NCBI GenBank assembly: GCA_041740995.1
Contig: JBGSKY010000274.1
Span: 139,883 to 203,882, forward strand
Length of the DNA stretch: 64,000 nt
Source: JBGSKY01 sp041740995
GTDB taxonomy: Bacteria > Planctomycetota > Planctomycetia > Pirellulales > Pirellulaceae
Direction of reading: 5' to 3'
Numbering within the stretch: the first letter of the stretch is position 1; the number at the start of each line of letters is the position of its first letter. Both the position numbers and the translations under genes were made by a program. Under the pieces are notes generated by a model. The model did no database searches. It was not told the DNA's origin and saw nothing but the letters and a program-made list of their open reading frames with translations. This document shows positions 16,523 through 31,500 of this stretch, piece after piece.

Positions 16523-19500
16523 ATGACCAACCGCAAGTCGCGCAACCTGTCCAGCTTTCCTTCGTTCGATCGCTCCGATGCGAGAAGCAGCAAGCGAAAG
16601 GCGCTATCGCAATTGCGACAGTCGCTGTTTGAAGGCTTGGAGCAACGTCAGATGTTGGCGGTTGGACCGCAACTGATCGGCGTTCAACCCAATAATAGTG
16701 ACCTAATCGAAAATGGCGTGGTTCGGAATGTTGCTCCGCGAGAGTTGACGTTTCGTTTTGATGACGCTCAGGTGATCGATCCGTCAACTGTGTCAGGCAT
16801 TCGAATCTCAAGAGCCGGCGGAGATGGTTCGTTTGTCGTCAATTCGGCCGTTACCGACTTTGGGACCTCGGGAGATGCGGCTGTTCAATTGACAGCCAAG
16901 GTTTCAGGTCAAAGCCTCGTCGTTCGGACAGCGCGATCAGATTTGGGTGCCGCAGGCGTGCCATTATTTGGCGTCAGCGGAACAACGCTGACGATCACAT
17001 TGAACTCCAATTCGGCCTCAAGTATTACGGTTCAGCAGCTTATTAATGCGATTAATGCATCGCCGATTGCCTCGGGATTGGTCAGTGCGAAACTTTCTGG
17101 TGGATTTGGGAGTGCCGCAATTGATAGTCGCAATGCTGTGGCTGCATCGCCAATTAATCTCAGCCAAAACAGCGACATCGTACTGACTCCTGGTGCGATT
17201 CAGGTCGGATTGGCTCCAAACGATAACGAAGTGACGTACCGATTTGCCGAAGAGCTGCCGGACGACTTGTATCGTATCGAAGTCTTCGGATTTGACGACG
17301 CACCGCGTGGCGTGGTTGGTTTGCGGAATGTCGGTACGCGAGATTTGTTTGTTCCTTCGCAGCCAGGGACTCGTCAGGAAACGATCGATTTTCGATTGGA
17401 TTTAGGCACAAAAATCACAGGCGTCGTGCCACAACCGGTGGTCCGAACAGGCAGTGGAACGCTTTCTCAGCTTCGCGATACGATCGTGGTTTACTTCGAT
17501 GGCGATTCGCAATTCGTCGGTAGCACCGCTGCAGGAGTTCCATTTGCAATCAGTGTCGAGAACCCGTCTTACTACCAACTGATTTACACTTCGGATTCGG
17601 TTCGCAATACCGACGATGTGGTGTTTAAGCCGACGTCGGTCAAGTACAACGCGATTGCCAATACGGCAACATTGAAGTTCGAAAAAGACATCAATAATTT
17701 ACCAGGCAGCCTGCCGAATGCTTCATTTCGCTTACGAGTGGGCACCAGGGAAACATTGCCAAGCGCGGTCAATCCAATCTCGCCGGTGCGCAGTTCGGGG
17801 ACCGCGAGCATCGTTACCGATTTCAACTCCAATGGCGCAGTGCGGTTGCGAATCAGCTCTCAGCTTCCTGGCGAAGGAGTTACGCAACCCAATCTGCTGA
17901 TTACCAAGCAAACCAGTTCGACTCCGGTCGTGATTAGCGTTTCAGGTGTGAGAGTAACGGCATCGTTGAATCCAACTGCTACTGCCAATGACTTGATTCT
18001 TGCGATTCGAGGCAATGCGGCGGCCAGCAATCTGATTGCCTTGGCGTTAGATTCGGGCAGCGTCAGTACTGTCATCGGAAGCCTGTATATTAACTATGGT
18101 CCGCTTCAGACGGTCGGTCTGGGCGATACATTTACTACGGCCAGCGATTTGGGGCTGATTGGCTCGAGCACCGTAGGCCAGACCAGCTTGTACATTGGAT
18201 CTTCGATAGAGCCTACGTCTTACAGCTTTAATTTGCCAGGTGCTAGCGACGATCTAGGGCATCGCGACCTGGGGAACAATTTCGAAAATCACGTCAATCA
18301 AGCGTTCGGACTTAACGGCGCCGACAATGTCACCGGCGTGACCACGATCAGCTATAACTTTCAGCGCATCTACGGTTCGGATTCGAGCGGACAGCTCACC
18401 AATTCGATCACGGAAAATCAACGGCAGCGCATTCGTGAAGCGATTTCTTTGTGGGCAAATTATCTTGGTGTGCAATTTGTCGAGACGGCAAATCGTGGTA
18501 TCACTTTCGCAACCGGTGCACTTTCGGCGGTAACTGGGGCAGGTGCGCGAACTGAAGGAGCTTTGAATTTTGGCGTTCGCATCGATCCGACTTTCAACAA
18601 CAGTTTGCTTGTCATGCAAGCTTCTCGGAATTGGAAAGATAAGTATGGCGAAGACTATTTCCGTCATGCGATGGCAGCGATTGGTGAGTTGCTTGGCCTA
18701 ACACATGCGGGTGATTTGCCGCCTTCGGTTTTGATGAGCTTGAATGCACCGTTTTTGGACGGTGATACGACTACAACGGCCCGAAATTCGGAGCCGATTT
18801 TCCCAAGTCCGCAAGACATCGTGCACGGTCAATTTGTACATCGTCCAGACAGCAATGATGTCGATTTGTACAAGTTTAATGTCGATTTCGGGCCTAATGG
18901 TGAAAGTCGCGTTGGTTTGCTGACGGCAGAAACTTTTGCAGAGCGACTAACGAATTCGAGCTCGCTTGATACCTATTTGCAACTCTACAAAGAGCGTCAA
19001 GCGACGGCGACCAGTAACTTCAATACTGGTGAAAACTTCCAACTGAAGTTCACGGCCGTACAGCCCGGAAAGCTCGGCAACAACCTTCAAATCTTTGTAA
19101 CCACTTCGTCGCGTTCATCCGGTGGCGTATTGATCAGTGTTGGCGATAATTCGATCACTTTGGACCTGAACTCAAGAGCAGGTCTTGTGTCCACTGGTCG
19201 CGATGTTATCAGTGCGATTCGCGCCAATTTGCTCGCCAGCAGGTTAGTTACGGTTGATCTGGTTGCAGGTTCGGTGCTGACAACGGTCGGTGATCGTGCG
19301 ATTACCTATTCGCCAATTACGCTTCGCGGCGGCGACGTTGAGCTTATTGCTCAGAACGATGATTACTTCAGCGAAGACTCTTTGATTCGTGCTTCACTGT
19401 CTTCTGGTGTCTACTACCTGGGAGTCAGCGCATCAGGAAACGACAGTTACAATCCAACTATTTCTGGCACTGGTTTCGGCGGTCGTACCCAGGGAAATTA

Positions 19501-22500
19501 TGCGATCCGCTTGAACTTCCGCGCGCAAGTTGATGCCAATGATGCGATCCGCGATATAGCTACTGGATTTGTTGGCGATACTGCCGTTACATTCGACGGT
19601 GATTCAGACGGACAACCTGGCGGTGTATACAACTTCTGGTTTGAAACACGTCCCCTTGATCGTGCGCTTTCAGCCAATGGTGGCGGCAACACACCAGGCT
19701 TGGAAGGGAAGATCATCACGATCACCAATAGCAATGGCCAGGTCGCAAGATTTGAGTTCTCGGCAGACGCAATTGTCGGAAGCAATAACACAAGGATTAG
19801 TTATGCAAATAACCCGTCTCCGTCTGCTTTGATCACCGCAATCGTCAATGCAATTAATTCTCGAACCGGTTTTGGTGTAACTGCGACGCAGTCTGTTCCA
19901 ACTTCGAAGACGTTGGTGTTGAAGGGCGAACGCTCGATCAGCTTAAGCACTGGTCTTACGGTTTTGGACATTCAAGGTAAGACGATATTCGTTGACAAAT
20001 CGGCGGCCACTGCTGCTGACGGATCTCTGACGCGTCCATTCAACAACCTCGCAGGTGCTGGAGTCAATGCGTTTGCTGCGACCTTACCTGGCGACATCGT
20101 TCGCGTTGTCGGCAATGGTGGCAACGATGGATTGATCGAAACGGTTGGCGATAATTTTGCCTATGAAATCGGATTTGGTTTGTTGCCCAATACCGTTCTT
20201 AGCGACGGCGCGACATTGGACGTTCCGAAGGGTACGATCTTAATGGTCGATCCCGGCGCTATTTTCAAGATGCGCCGCAGCCGAATTGGTGTTGGCAGTA
20301 CGAATCTTGGGATTGATCGCAGCAACGGCGCCATCCAAGTGCTTGGAACGCCAGTCCTGACCGATGCGCAAGGAAATGCGATTCGACAAGCCAACGGCAC
20401 GTTTGCGAAAGGCGATGTCTATTTCACTTCATGGCTCGATCAGAGCATCGGCTTAGATACGTTTGGTCCAAACACAACTCCCGGTCCTTCGGACTGGGGT
20501 GGTATCGCCATTCGTCGCGATGTTGATGATGCGGCAGGTCGAAGCAACCCAGAAGATGAAGGCATCTTTATCAACTACGTCAATCACGCCGACATTCGAT
20601 ATGGTGGTGGCGGCAATATTGTCATCGACGGCGTTCAGCAAGTTGTCAATGCGATACAAATCGTCGATGTTCGACCAACGATTACCAATAATCAGCTTAG
20701 CTTTAATTCGGATTCGGCAATGAGCGCTGCGCCGAACAGTTTCGAAGAGACACGATTCACCGAAGCTCGTTACCAGAACAAAGGGTTGTTCACACCGGAT
20801 TACGATCGAGTCGGTCCAGACATTCACGGCAATCGATTGGTGAACAATTCGGTCAATGGATTATTTGTTCGAGTCGTAACACCGGCAGGCGGAACAACGA
20901 GGACGCTGACTGTTCCAGGAAGATTTGATGACATCGATATTGTTCACGTGATCACGCAAAATTTGCTGATCGAGAGCACTCCAGGCGGCTTGTTGGTCGA
21001 CCAATTTGTTCCAGATGTTTCGCTGGCTAGCGGATTTGCGACTTCTGGCGGAACGTTGGGGGGAGGAAATTACAACTATCGGATTACTTTCGTGGACCGC
21101 AATGGCTACGAGACCATTTCTTCGGCCGCCCTCCCCTTGGTCAATATCTCCGGCGGGAATAACGCGGTTAGCATTGGAGGCCTGCCGGCTGTAACGACTG
21201 AGTACAAGACTCGTCGAATCTATCGCAGTTCCAATGGCGGTGTCGGACCGTACTCGTTGATTGGTGAATTGGACGGCACAAGTAGCGAATTCCTCGATCG
21301 TGGAACAAACTTGGGCGGAACACTCGAAACCAGCCGAATCGGTGCGACTGCAGTGACACGTCCTCGTTTGGACGCGTCATTGATCATTGATCCAGGTACT
21401 GTTGTTAAGCTGGCCGGTGCACGAATTGAAATTGGGCATGACGCGTTGTTGTTAGCCGAAGGTACGGCGGATCTGCCAATTGTATTTACCAGTCGCTCGG
21501 ATGACCGTTTCGGTGCCGGTGGAACGTTCGATACGACCAACAATGGTAGTGCTACCGCGCCACAGGCTGGCGAATACGGCGGCATTTATGCTTCGCCAAC
21601 TTCTTTCGTTTCACTGGATTATGTAACGCTGGCCTTTGGTGGCGGCGTTACGCCGGTGGAAGGTAGCTTCCGGGCGTTCAACGTTCTAGAGTTACAACAA
21701 GCTACCGGTCGGGTAACCAACAGCACGTTTGAAACCAATGCCAATGGCGTCGGTGGTCAAGGAAACGACGAGCGAAACGGGCGTTTGACGAATCTTCCAG
21801 CGACTTTGCTGGCGCGGGGAACTCAGCCGATTCTGATTGCGAACTCTTTCATCGATAACCTCGGTGACGCGATTACGTTGGATGCAAATTCGTTTGGTAG
21901 TGAGTTACAAGGCGACACTGGGCGACAATCTGGCGCGATCGATCGCTTCGGTAGCTACGATGAAAACCGAGGTCCGCTTTTGCGAGAGAATCGATTCTCA
22001 AACAATCAGATCAACGGTTTAGTGATTCGCGGCGACAACCGTAGCCAAAATGCGTCACAGTTTGGTGGGTACACTGTTCCTGCGACTGGCGTAGTGCTTT
22101 CCATTGAAGAACTGCCAAGCGACGAGTTGATCGTTGAGTCCGTTTGGGATGATACCGACATCGTGCATGTTTTGCGCGAAGGAATTTTTATCAACAACGA
22201 TTCGCACGGTGGCGGACTGCGGTTGCAAAGTGCACCCAATCAATCTTTGGTCGTAAAACTTGATGGCCCAGGTTCGAATTTTGATCCGCTTCGTGGCGCT
22301 GGTATTACTGCAACCGGAGATCTAACAAGCATCAGCGATCGCATCGGCGGTACGTTACATCTGCTAGGGCAACCCGGTTTCCCGGTGATCATTACTTCGT
22401 TGAAAGATGACACGGTCGGTGCGGGCTTGAAGCCCGATGGTCGACCACAGTCGGACACCAACAACGACGGGATTGCAAGCACGCCTCAACCGGGTGACTA

Positions 22501-25500
22501 CCGCGGCATTTTGCTTGACCAAAATAGCAATGATCGCAACGTTGGGATCGCCTTGGAACAAGAAGCGTCCAATGCAGTGGCGCCAGGCAGTAATGGAACG
22601 ATTAACACCGCCCAATTTTTGGGAGAACTGGCAGCCAACCCTCTTAATTCGGACGAAAATCTACGCCTCGGATATGTTGTCGAGGGTGTGCTCAGCGAGC
22701 CAGGCGATCGAGATATCTACAGCTTCACTGGTATCGCTGGAACCACGGTTTATCTAGATATCGACAAGACCAAATATACTTTGGATACGGTTCTAGAAGT
22801 ACTTGACGCTAATGGTGCGCTGCTAGCCCGGAGCGACAATAGTACAACTGAGCAAACCAATCCGGCCAGCATCTTAACAACCGGCGGTATCGATCCGTCG
22901 CTGGTTCGACAGCTGATCGGAAACGTCAACGGAGCGAGACGTTCGGCGTCTGGGCAAATTATTGAGGATGGAACGTTGAATCCCCGCGACGCGGGTTTGC
23001 AACTGACATTGCCAGGTACCGTCGGCACACGCAGTAGTTTCTTTTTCCAAGTGCGTTCGGCCAGTATCAACATTGATAATGAAAATGCGGGCCTGACCTC
23101 GGGCAGTTATCAAGTGCAATTGCGAATGCGGGAAGGTCAAGAGTTTCCAGGCTCGGTTGTGCAATACGCGGATATTCGTTACGCGACCAATGGAGTACAC
23201 CTACGCGGTCTGCCAGCTCACTCGCCTTTGCTGGGTGAAATTGGAGAAGACGAATCAACTCGTGCAACGGCTCAGGCAACACACAGCAACGACACCATAT
23301 TCAGCTATGTTGCCAAGACTGGATTAGCCGAGTATTCATCGACGGTTCGTCCGCAGTATGTCGGCAACATCCTTCAGGGCGATCGTCAAGCGATCAGCAT
23401 TGCTGGCCGTTTGAATTCCGCCGCTGATCAAGACTATTACATGTTCAGCATCAGTGAACAAGATGTTTTAGGTGGAGTCAACGGAACGACGAGTGTTGTG
23501 TTTGATATCGACTACGCCGACGGTTTGAATCGTCCAGACACGCAACTTGCTCTCTATCGATTGGGCGGAACATCGGCAAGCGAAACTGCCACGCTGATCT
23601 ACATCGCCGACGATAGCAATATTGCTGATGATCAGCGGAAGCCGCTTTCACAGGCCGAAGATCCCTTGGATTTCAGCGCTGGTTCTTCAGGAACGCGTGA
23701 TCCATTCTTAAACGCCTTCAGCTTGACTCCAGGCAATTATGCAATCGGAGTTACTTCAAAATCGATTCAGCAATTGTCGCTTCGAGATCCGTTGATCGAA
23801 CGTTTGCCAGTTGTACAGCCTGTCGGTCGAGCCTTGATCGTTTCAAGCGCCGCTGGAACGGCGGTTCCATTCACTTTGGCAGGCACATCCGCTGCGGATC
23901 AGCCAGCCGCATACTTCCAATATTCGACGGCAATAGCGAACAATTTCTCGGTGTTTATCCGTAGAGGCGCTGTCCTGACGCCGGCTACATACACAATTCC
24001 AATCACCGCCGATTCACAGTTTCGTCAAGCGAAGATTAATCTCGCCGCATTTGCTGGACAAGATAATCTGGAAATTGTTTTCCGAGACAACAACGGCACG
24101 CCAGATAACATCCGAAACGTGAGAATTGGGTTTGCCGAACGTGGCGAAGCAATTCGAAATGCTCCTTCGTACGCAACATATGGCGGTGCTCAACCAACGT
24201 TGATCCAAAACGATATTTATCTAGGTCAAACGACGACTGCCGCGACGCCAAACGTTACAGTGGGCGGATTTGCGAATCTTCCCAACGATGCTGATCCGAC
24301 GACCAATCCACCTGGACAGATGCGCGATCGAATAATCGATCTGACCCAAATCACGGCGGATATGTTGCCGACGCTTTATATCCAAACGACTTCCATAAAC
24401 GCTCAGACAACGCAGGTCTACATTCAAAGCAACGCCGGTGTGCAGCTTGTAGCTTCCTTGGTCAGCTTTGATACAACGCTTCCCAATCCAGTGGCCCTGG
24501 ATCCTTTCCGTGCTACCGCGATTGACTTGAGAGCTTATGTCGGTCAGACGATCACCATCACGGTCCGCGGTGGAGGAACAGGGGTTGGCGATGTTGTGTC
24601 GGTGAACGCAGCCGTTGGATTCAACGCCATTGGTGTCCTTACAAATCCGCCCGCCAACTCAGTTGGAGTTGGCGAGTACCAACTGGAAATCCGACGTGGG
24701 GATAAGACCAGTTTGACATCGACCAACGAACGCGATACGGCATCCATTAGTTTGATTGCGCCAGCGGTCACAGCGGCCTTGGATGGAACAACATTTACCG
24801 TCAGCGACGGAGCCGATCGATTTGTTTTTGAATACAGTCTTGATAATCGCGTTGGTCAAAACCGAGTCATCGTTCCAATTACGGCTGGGGGTACATCAGC
24901 GCAGGTTGCCACGGCAATCCGCAATGCGATTAACTCTAATGGTGTCCAATCAAGATTGAACGTCACCGCCGCCGGTGAAGATGGATTGGTGACCGGTAAT
25001 TTGACTAGCGCTCGCGTCAATCTGTTTGGTGAAGTCTTCGTCACTGGAATTACGACTGTTCAGTCTAATGGTGATGGCGATAAGAACTTGGAACGCGATC
25101 AAGGCCAAGTGTTGATCGTCAACAGCTTCTTCCGCCAAAATCGCGACTACGGCGTTGTGACTGAGGCTGGCAAAGGCCAGTACGATCCACGAGATACAGT
25201 TGATACTTTCTCAGCCGGTGGTGGATTAATGGACAACGGTGATGTTGTCAATCCGAACGCGATCATCCAGTCGCGTCCGCGATTGGTTGGTACAGCGCCG
25301 GGCGCGGTTAGGAATCTGCAACAGCTTAATACAACGCTGACCGGCGGTTTCACGACTGGTATTATCATTTCGAGTAATGTGATCGAGGGCAGCGGTCTAG
25401 GCGGAATTCATATCGCCGGTGAGAACCCAATTTGGCAAATCACGCCCGCGATTTTGCCACCGCTTGATGCATCGCTGGGTGATATTATCAACACTCACTT

Positions 25501-28500
25501 TGGTTCGTCCGTCAATGATCAAGATACGTTCATCATCGATTCGGGCCGAAATCGGGCAATCTTAGAATTTGATGACGTTGCTGGTGCTCCGACTACCCAA
25601 CCAAACTATGGTAGCGGACAAGCCGGCGGAAATGGTTTGAATAATCCGGACGCCGTTCCGGTGTATTACCGCGAAGATGCTGGCGCCGCTGACCTTCGAT
25701 CACCGACAGTCGGCTGGGGATTCTCGGCCTATGAAGTCTTGCAAGGGCTGCGTGATTCGATTCTCGGTAGCGTGTTGGTAACTAACGGCACGACTCAAAA
25801 TATCACGGCAACTATTGCCATGTCGACGTTAGGACCTGCCAACATTCCGGCGAACGCTGGTACAGCACCAAACTTTCCTAATTATACGGAATTTTTGAGC
25901 TTCAATGTTCCGAATTATGCCAACCGTCCGGCGTTGTATTTGGAAGGCGTTAGCAACCTTTATTATCAACCAGGCCAGGTAAACAACGGCGGCATTTGGG
26001 ATATTCGACGCGTTGATCGTGCGGAAGCACCGCAGCCGTTTGTTCGCGCCTTGAACAATACGATCTACGGCAACGACGGCCGTCAGAGCTTCAATCCGGA
26101 CGCGGGTGTGTCAGAGCCAAATGATACGATTGCGACTGCTGTAAACACGCAACAAGGTATCGCTCAGAATCCGATTTCGTATAACGTTAACGGAATTATT
26201 GGGGACTCAACCAGTGTCCGCGATCAAACCCAAGATGTTGATTTCTATCAGTTCCATTTGGACATCGGCGAACGAGTTCGAATTGACGTCGATACAACAA
26301 ATACGGTCGATACATCGCTGCGGATTTTCGACTCCAATGGTCGCCCGGTTGATTTGAATAATGGAGTCGGCACACCGCGATATGTTGTCAACGCGGCCGC
26401 AGCGCCTGGCGAGACTGCAGGGGTTGATCCGTATATCGACTACACAGCAATTGTTGGCGGGACGTACTATGTTGGAGTGAGTGCGGCAGGCAATATTAGC
26501 TACAATCCGAACAGTTTGGCCGATCGCGCTGCTGGTTCAGGAACGGGCGCTTATCAATTGAGCTTGCAGGTCTCGCATCCACAGACTTTTACGATCGATG
26601 TTCAAGATGCTGCTTCGTACGTAGATGGTTCTACATTCCAAGTCTTGCAAGTGCCTGACATCAACGCAACCGTTGGGCAAGTTCGAACATTCGAATTCAC
26701 TCGGACGGGAGCTTTCACTGCCGGTAACATTCCGGTGTTCATCGGTCCCAACTATAAGACGGCAGACGTTGCAAGATCGATCGCGACAGCAATCAGCAAC
26801 GCCGGTCTGAACAATACTCAAAACCTCCCTAACCCAGGTTTTGCAGATGCGAATCCGTTGTTGCCAGTCTCGGCAGTAGCCTTGGGTGGTATCGACGGGA
26901 TCGGGCCGGGGCTTCGATTGTTCCCAGGATCCGTTCGAAACGATTCGACATTCGTTCTTCCGGCCAGCTACGGTGGCAAGGGTATTGGGTACGAACATCT
27001 ACCGCAATTCGCGCAAGGATCCGGTCCGTTTGGTTTTGGTCCGACGGCAGCCGACGGCTTGGGCACGACGGAAAAATGGGTTGTAGTCAGCAACGCTGCT
27101 GCGGTTCGCGGCAACGGTGTTTTGCGTGTTGACCCGGAAGAAGGCGCGAATAATAACTTAGACCAATTGCTGCCAGAAACGGGTATTTTGGTCACCGGCG
27201 GTGCCTCGCCATCGTTGATCAACAACGTATTCTTGAACGTTCAGACACCAATCGTTCGCGAAGAAACACGATCTACGCAACCGCTAGACGCGCACATTCA
27301 GCCTGCTGCATTCGGATCGACTGCGCAAGATCGACATCCACGACCCAGTGAAGTGATCATCGGTGGTTCAATTTATCAGAACATCGAAACAGCGACCGCG
27401 CTCAATCGCCAGAACGACGGCATTGAAGCGGGGCCAACCAATGTTCCCAACACCGCTGCGGACTTCAACAACACAATCGGTGGTCGAGTAAGGTTGGTTG
27501 TTGATGCAGCCGGATCGAATTTCATTCCGGTTCCCAATTCGCTGTTGATCGATAGTTCATTGTCGGACTTAAAAGAACGCGATAGCTTCCAAACGATTAA
27601 GTCCGTTGCGGGTATTTCGCCTTCGCCAATAAAAGCGCCATCGACTGATGCAAGTGGTCAATTGCGAGTCGATGATCCGACATTCGCGCCACCGCAAGGC
27701 TTTGGTGGAAACGTGTTTATTGATCGTGGTGCGTTGGATCGAGCAGACTTTACTGGTCCATCGGCCGCGTTACTTGAACCGCTGGACAACGATGCTGCTG
27801 GCAACGATATCTCGTCAGACATTTCGTTTGTGCGACTCGAAAGCGGTATTCTTTCACAAATTCGACTTCAACTGCTCGATGGTTTCGATTCATCAGAACC
27901 GTTCGCAGGACTTGGAATTGATGATTCGACCGTTGTTGGTTCCGATGAATCCGGTCTACGTAGTCCTGGCGCGGCCATCACTCTGACAGAGAACGGACGA
28001 TTGCTGACCGAAGGCGTTGATTATACATTTTCGTACAATGCGACGACCAATGAATTAGTGCTTACGCCATTAGCAGGTGTGTTCCGAGAAGGACGCGTAT
28101 ACGAAGTCACGCTGAACAATCGCGATCGCTTTGTGATCAATACACCAAGCGGCGAGCAAGTTCGCGATGGCGATCAATTTACGGTTGTTGACAGCTTGGG
28201 CGGACGGGTCGTATTCGAATTTAATACGGGCTACCAGCTACAGCTTCCGTTGGCCGTTGGATTCAACATTCCGCAGGCGGGCGGTGGCCCTGGCGGAGTT
28301 CAAGACGGTGGACGATTCAGCGTTCAAATTGGAAGCCAGATCGTCACTTTCGAATTTGACAACAACAATAATTTTGTCAACGGAAACATTCCGATTCCGT
28401 TCTTCATCACCGATAGTCAATCCGAAATTGCTGGCCGGATCATTACCGCGATCAGGACGACAACTCTGCCGTTGACACCTGTTTATCAAGCCAGCGGCTT

Positions 28501-31500
28501 CCTGTCGCTCGGGGCACCAACGGGCACAACCGTCGATGGAACGAATTCCTCGCTGACGCAACCGTCTGAAACACTTGGCTTCCGTGTGCCAAGTCCTGCT
28601 GCTATCACTGATGGTCAAACCTTTACGATCTCAGATAGCGAAAAGACGGTTACCTTTGAATTTAACAGCACTGGTGGATTCACTGCTGGACGAACGGAAG
28701 TAAATATCGCCGGTTTCACGACGCTAGGTCAAGTTACCAATGCGATCTTGGCCGCCATTCAGAGGACAGCACTGCTGGTCAAACCTCAGGTGCTCTCGCA
28801 GAGTCTGTTATATTTGGGACTTACCAAATCAGGTTCCGCTTCTGCGGGCACGTCACCACTTGGTGTCGTCGGCATTGCACGTGGTTTAATTGATGGCCAG
28901 ACAATCAGCATCACCAACGGTGCAAACACGGTTGTGTTTGAATTTGACACCAACGGTAGCACGGCTACTGGTAACCGTTCGGTACCTTTCACGGTCAATC
29001 AAACGGCTGAACAAATCGCCACAACGCTTGCACGGTCGATCAGTCAATCTAGCTTAGGATTTGAGGCACGTGGTTTAGCCAGTGGCGCCGTTGTTCTGGC
29101 GGCCACGAACCAACTGGTGATCGATCTTGCAACCAGTCCAAACATCGGACTAAGTGGAAATCCTGCCGTTTCTTCAAAATCGACTTTGACTGTCGGAGCG
29201 AATGTTGCGGACGGCCAATTCTTTACGATAACTCGCGATGGAACAAGCGTAACATTCGAGTTCAACAATACATCGTTGAACAACGGTTCGGTCGCCGGGC
29301 GAACACAGATTTTGTACAGCAACGCGAGCACGCCAACTCAGATCGCTGGAGCGATTCGGTCGGCCATTCAATCGTCGCGACTGAGTTTAACGGCGACGTC
29401 CTCGACTAATTCGGTGCTGATTAACGATGATCCGCTGACGAGTTACAACCTGACCGGTGCACCAAGCTTGACGTTAAGTGGCGTGCCAGGTGGAGTGATC
29501 GCGGTGAACATCGCCAGTGATCCGGCCTTTACTTCAGCGGAAGTCGCTTCGGCGATTGTTCGAGCGTTGACGCTTGCAACTAACGCATCCAATCCGAATC
29601 TCGTGTTTACTAGTCTAAAGGCAGCGACCCGTGGCGGTGCGAGCCTCTTCCTAGAAAACGCGGTTAGCGTCAGTCAGGATGTTTCGAGCTACTTCTTGCG
29701 TGGAATCCAAGATTTGGCAGGTAACTTCTTGAGGCCAAACCGTATCAATGACGAAACTCAGTTTACAATTTTGACGCCAGGTATCGTGCTCGATTTTGGT
29801 GATGCTCCTGACCCGTTCTCGTCCTTTGCAGGCCAGTATCCAACCTTGTCGGAGAATGGTGGGGCGTCGCACGTCGTCTTCGATGGCGGGGTTCGGTTGG
29901 GAACCAATGTCTCGACGGAAACCGATGGCAAGCCGACGCCAAACGCATTGGGCGATGATGGAGATGACGGTGTTGTATTCAGCTCTGCTGCGGTATTCCC
30001 GGTTGGCTTTGAAAGTTCGGCGTTGTTGTCGCGACAGTTGCCTGCGAACATCACGGTAACACTGTCGGGGCCAGGTTTTGTAGATGCTTGGGTGGACTTC
30101 AATGCCGATGGCGATTGGAATGATCCAGGTGAGCAGATTCTCACCAACGAAGCATTCTTCTCTGATTCGCTAAGCCGTACGTTTACTATTAACGTACCGC
30201 TCGGGAGCCCGTTATTCATCGATCCTACTTTCTCGTTCGCACGATTCCGAGCCAGTTCTAGCGGCGGCTTGCTGCCGACTGGATTAGCGACGAGCGGTGA
30301 AGTTGAGGATTACCGGATCACATTGCTTCCAAACAGCTCAGCGCCCACGGTAGCCACTCCGATTCCTAATCAAACGATCAATGAAGATGCCGCGCCACTG
30401 CGCATTCCATTGACGCCAGGCGTTTTCCGTGATCCTGACAGTTTCGATCGATTGACCTTTACAGCATCCAGCAGTAACACGGCAATCGCGACTGTTCGAA
30501 TCGATGGTAACGACTTGTTGGTAACGTTGGTGCCAAATCAAAACGGTGTTGTCAACATCACAGTTACTGCAACGGATCTAACAGGTTTCTCGGTCTCGGA
30601 TACGTTCCAGTTAACCATCAATCCGCAAAACGATGCTCCGACTGGGGTCGCAGATAGCTATTCAGTACCGATCAATCGTTTCATCGATACTACCGATCCG
30701 CTCGGTACGATTACCGAAGGGGCGCAAGACAACGGAGTACTCGCCAATGATATAGATATCGATGGAGACGCGTTGACTGCGGTACTAGTGACTGGCCCAA
30801 CGCGTGGCACTTTGACACTGCGGTCAAATGGTACTTTCCTGTATCGTCCGCCGTCCAATGCAGTGATTGGACAGACTGATACCTTTACCTATCGTGCAGT
30901 CGATCCATCCAACGCAAGCTCGGCTGCAATCACAGTCACGATCACGTTTGCCGAACGAGGAATCTCGCCGCATTACAATCGGGCTTTCCCAACGGACGTC
31001 GTACCAGGCGATGCACCGGGGATCACGTCACCGATTGATGCCTTGTCAATCATCAATTTCCTTAACGCAAACCGTGGACGGACGGCGATTCCGGTTGACG
31101 AACTAACTTACACTCCACCACCATTCCGTGATGCCAATAATGACTTTGTCATCAGTGCGTTGGATGTGTTGGCGGTCGTAAATTACTTAAACAACCAATC
31201 ACGTCGCGGCTTAGGCAACGGCGAAGGCGAATCGGTTTCGTCTACACCTGTTTCCGTTTCGAACTCAGTCGTCGTCGCACCGCCGATAGCATCGATCGAT
31301 GTGATGGCACCACAATCAACGGCCGCAATTTCCGCAAGTACTTCGATCTTGACGATCGAACCTAGCCCTGCGATTGTCGCGATGACTAACGTCCCAAAAA
31401 CTGCTTCCAAGCCTGCTGCAGCGTTGCTCGACGAAGCTTTTGCGGATTTCGATGCCAGTGATGATGAACTGATCGGCGATTTCGCATCAACGGTCAAGTC

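Noticed and set aside
26537..26998. 153-codon frame opposite the giant gene
   Set aside because: One of many shadows in a 15-kb coding region; no ribosome site or family.
28140..29780. Could the repeated segments be a CRISPR array or DNA-level tandem repeat?
   Set aside because: The similarity is at protein level with diverged DNA, inside one open frame; there are no short identical repeats with regular spacers.
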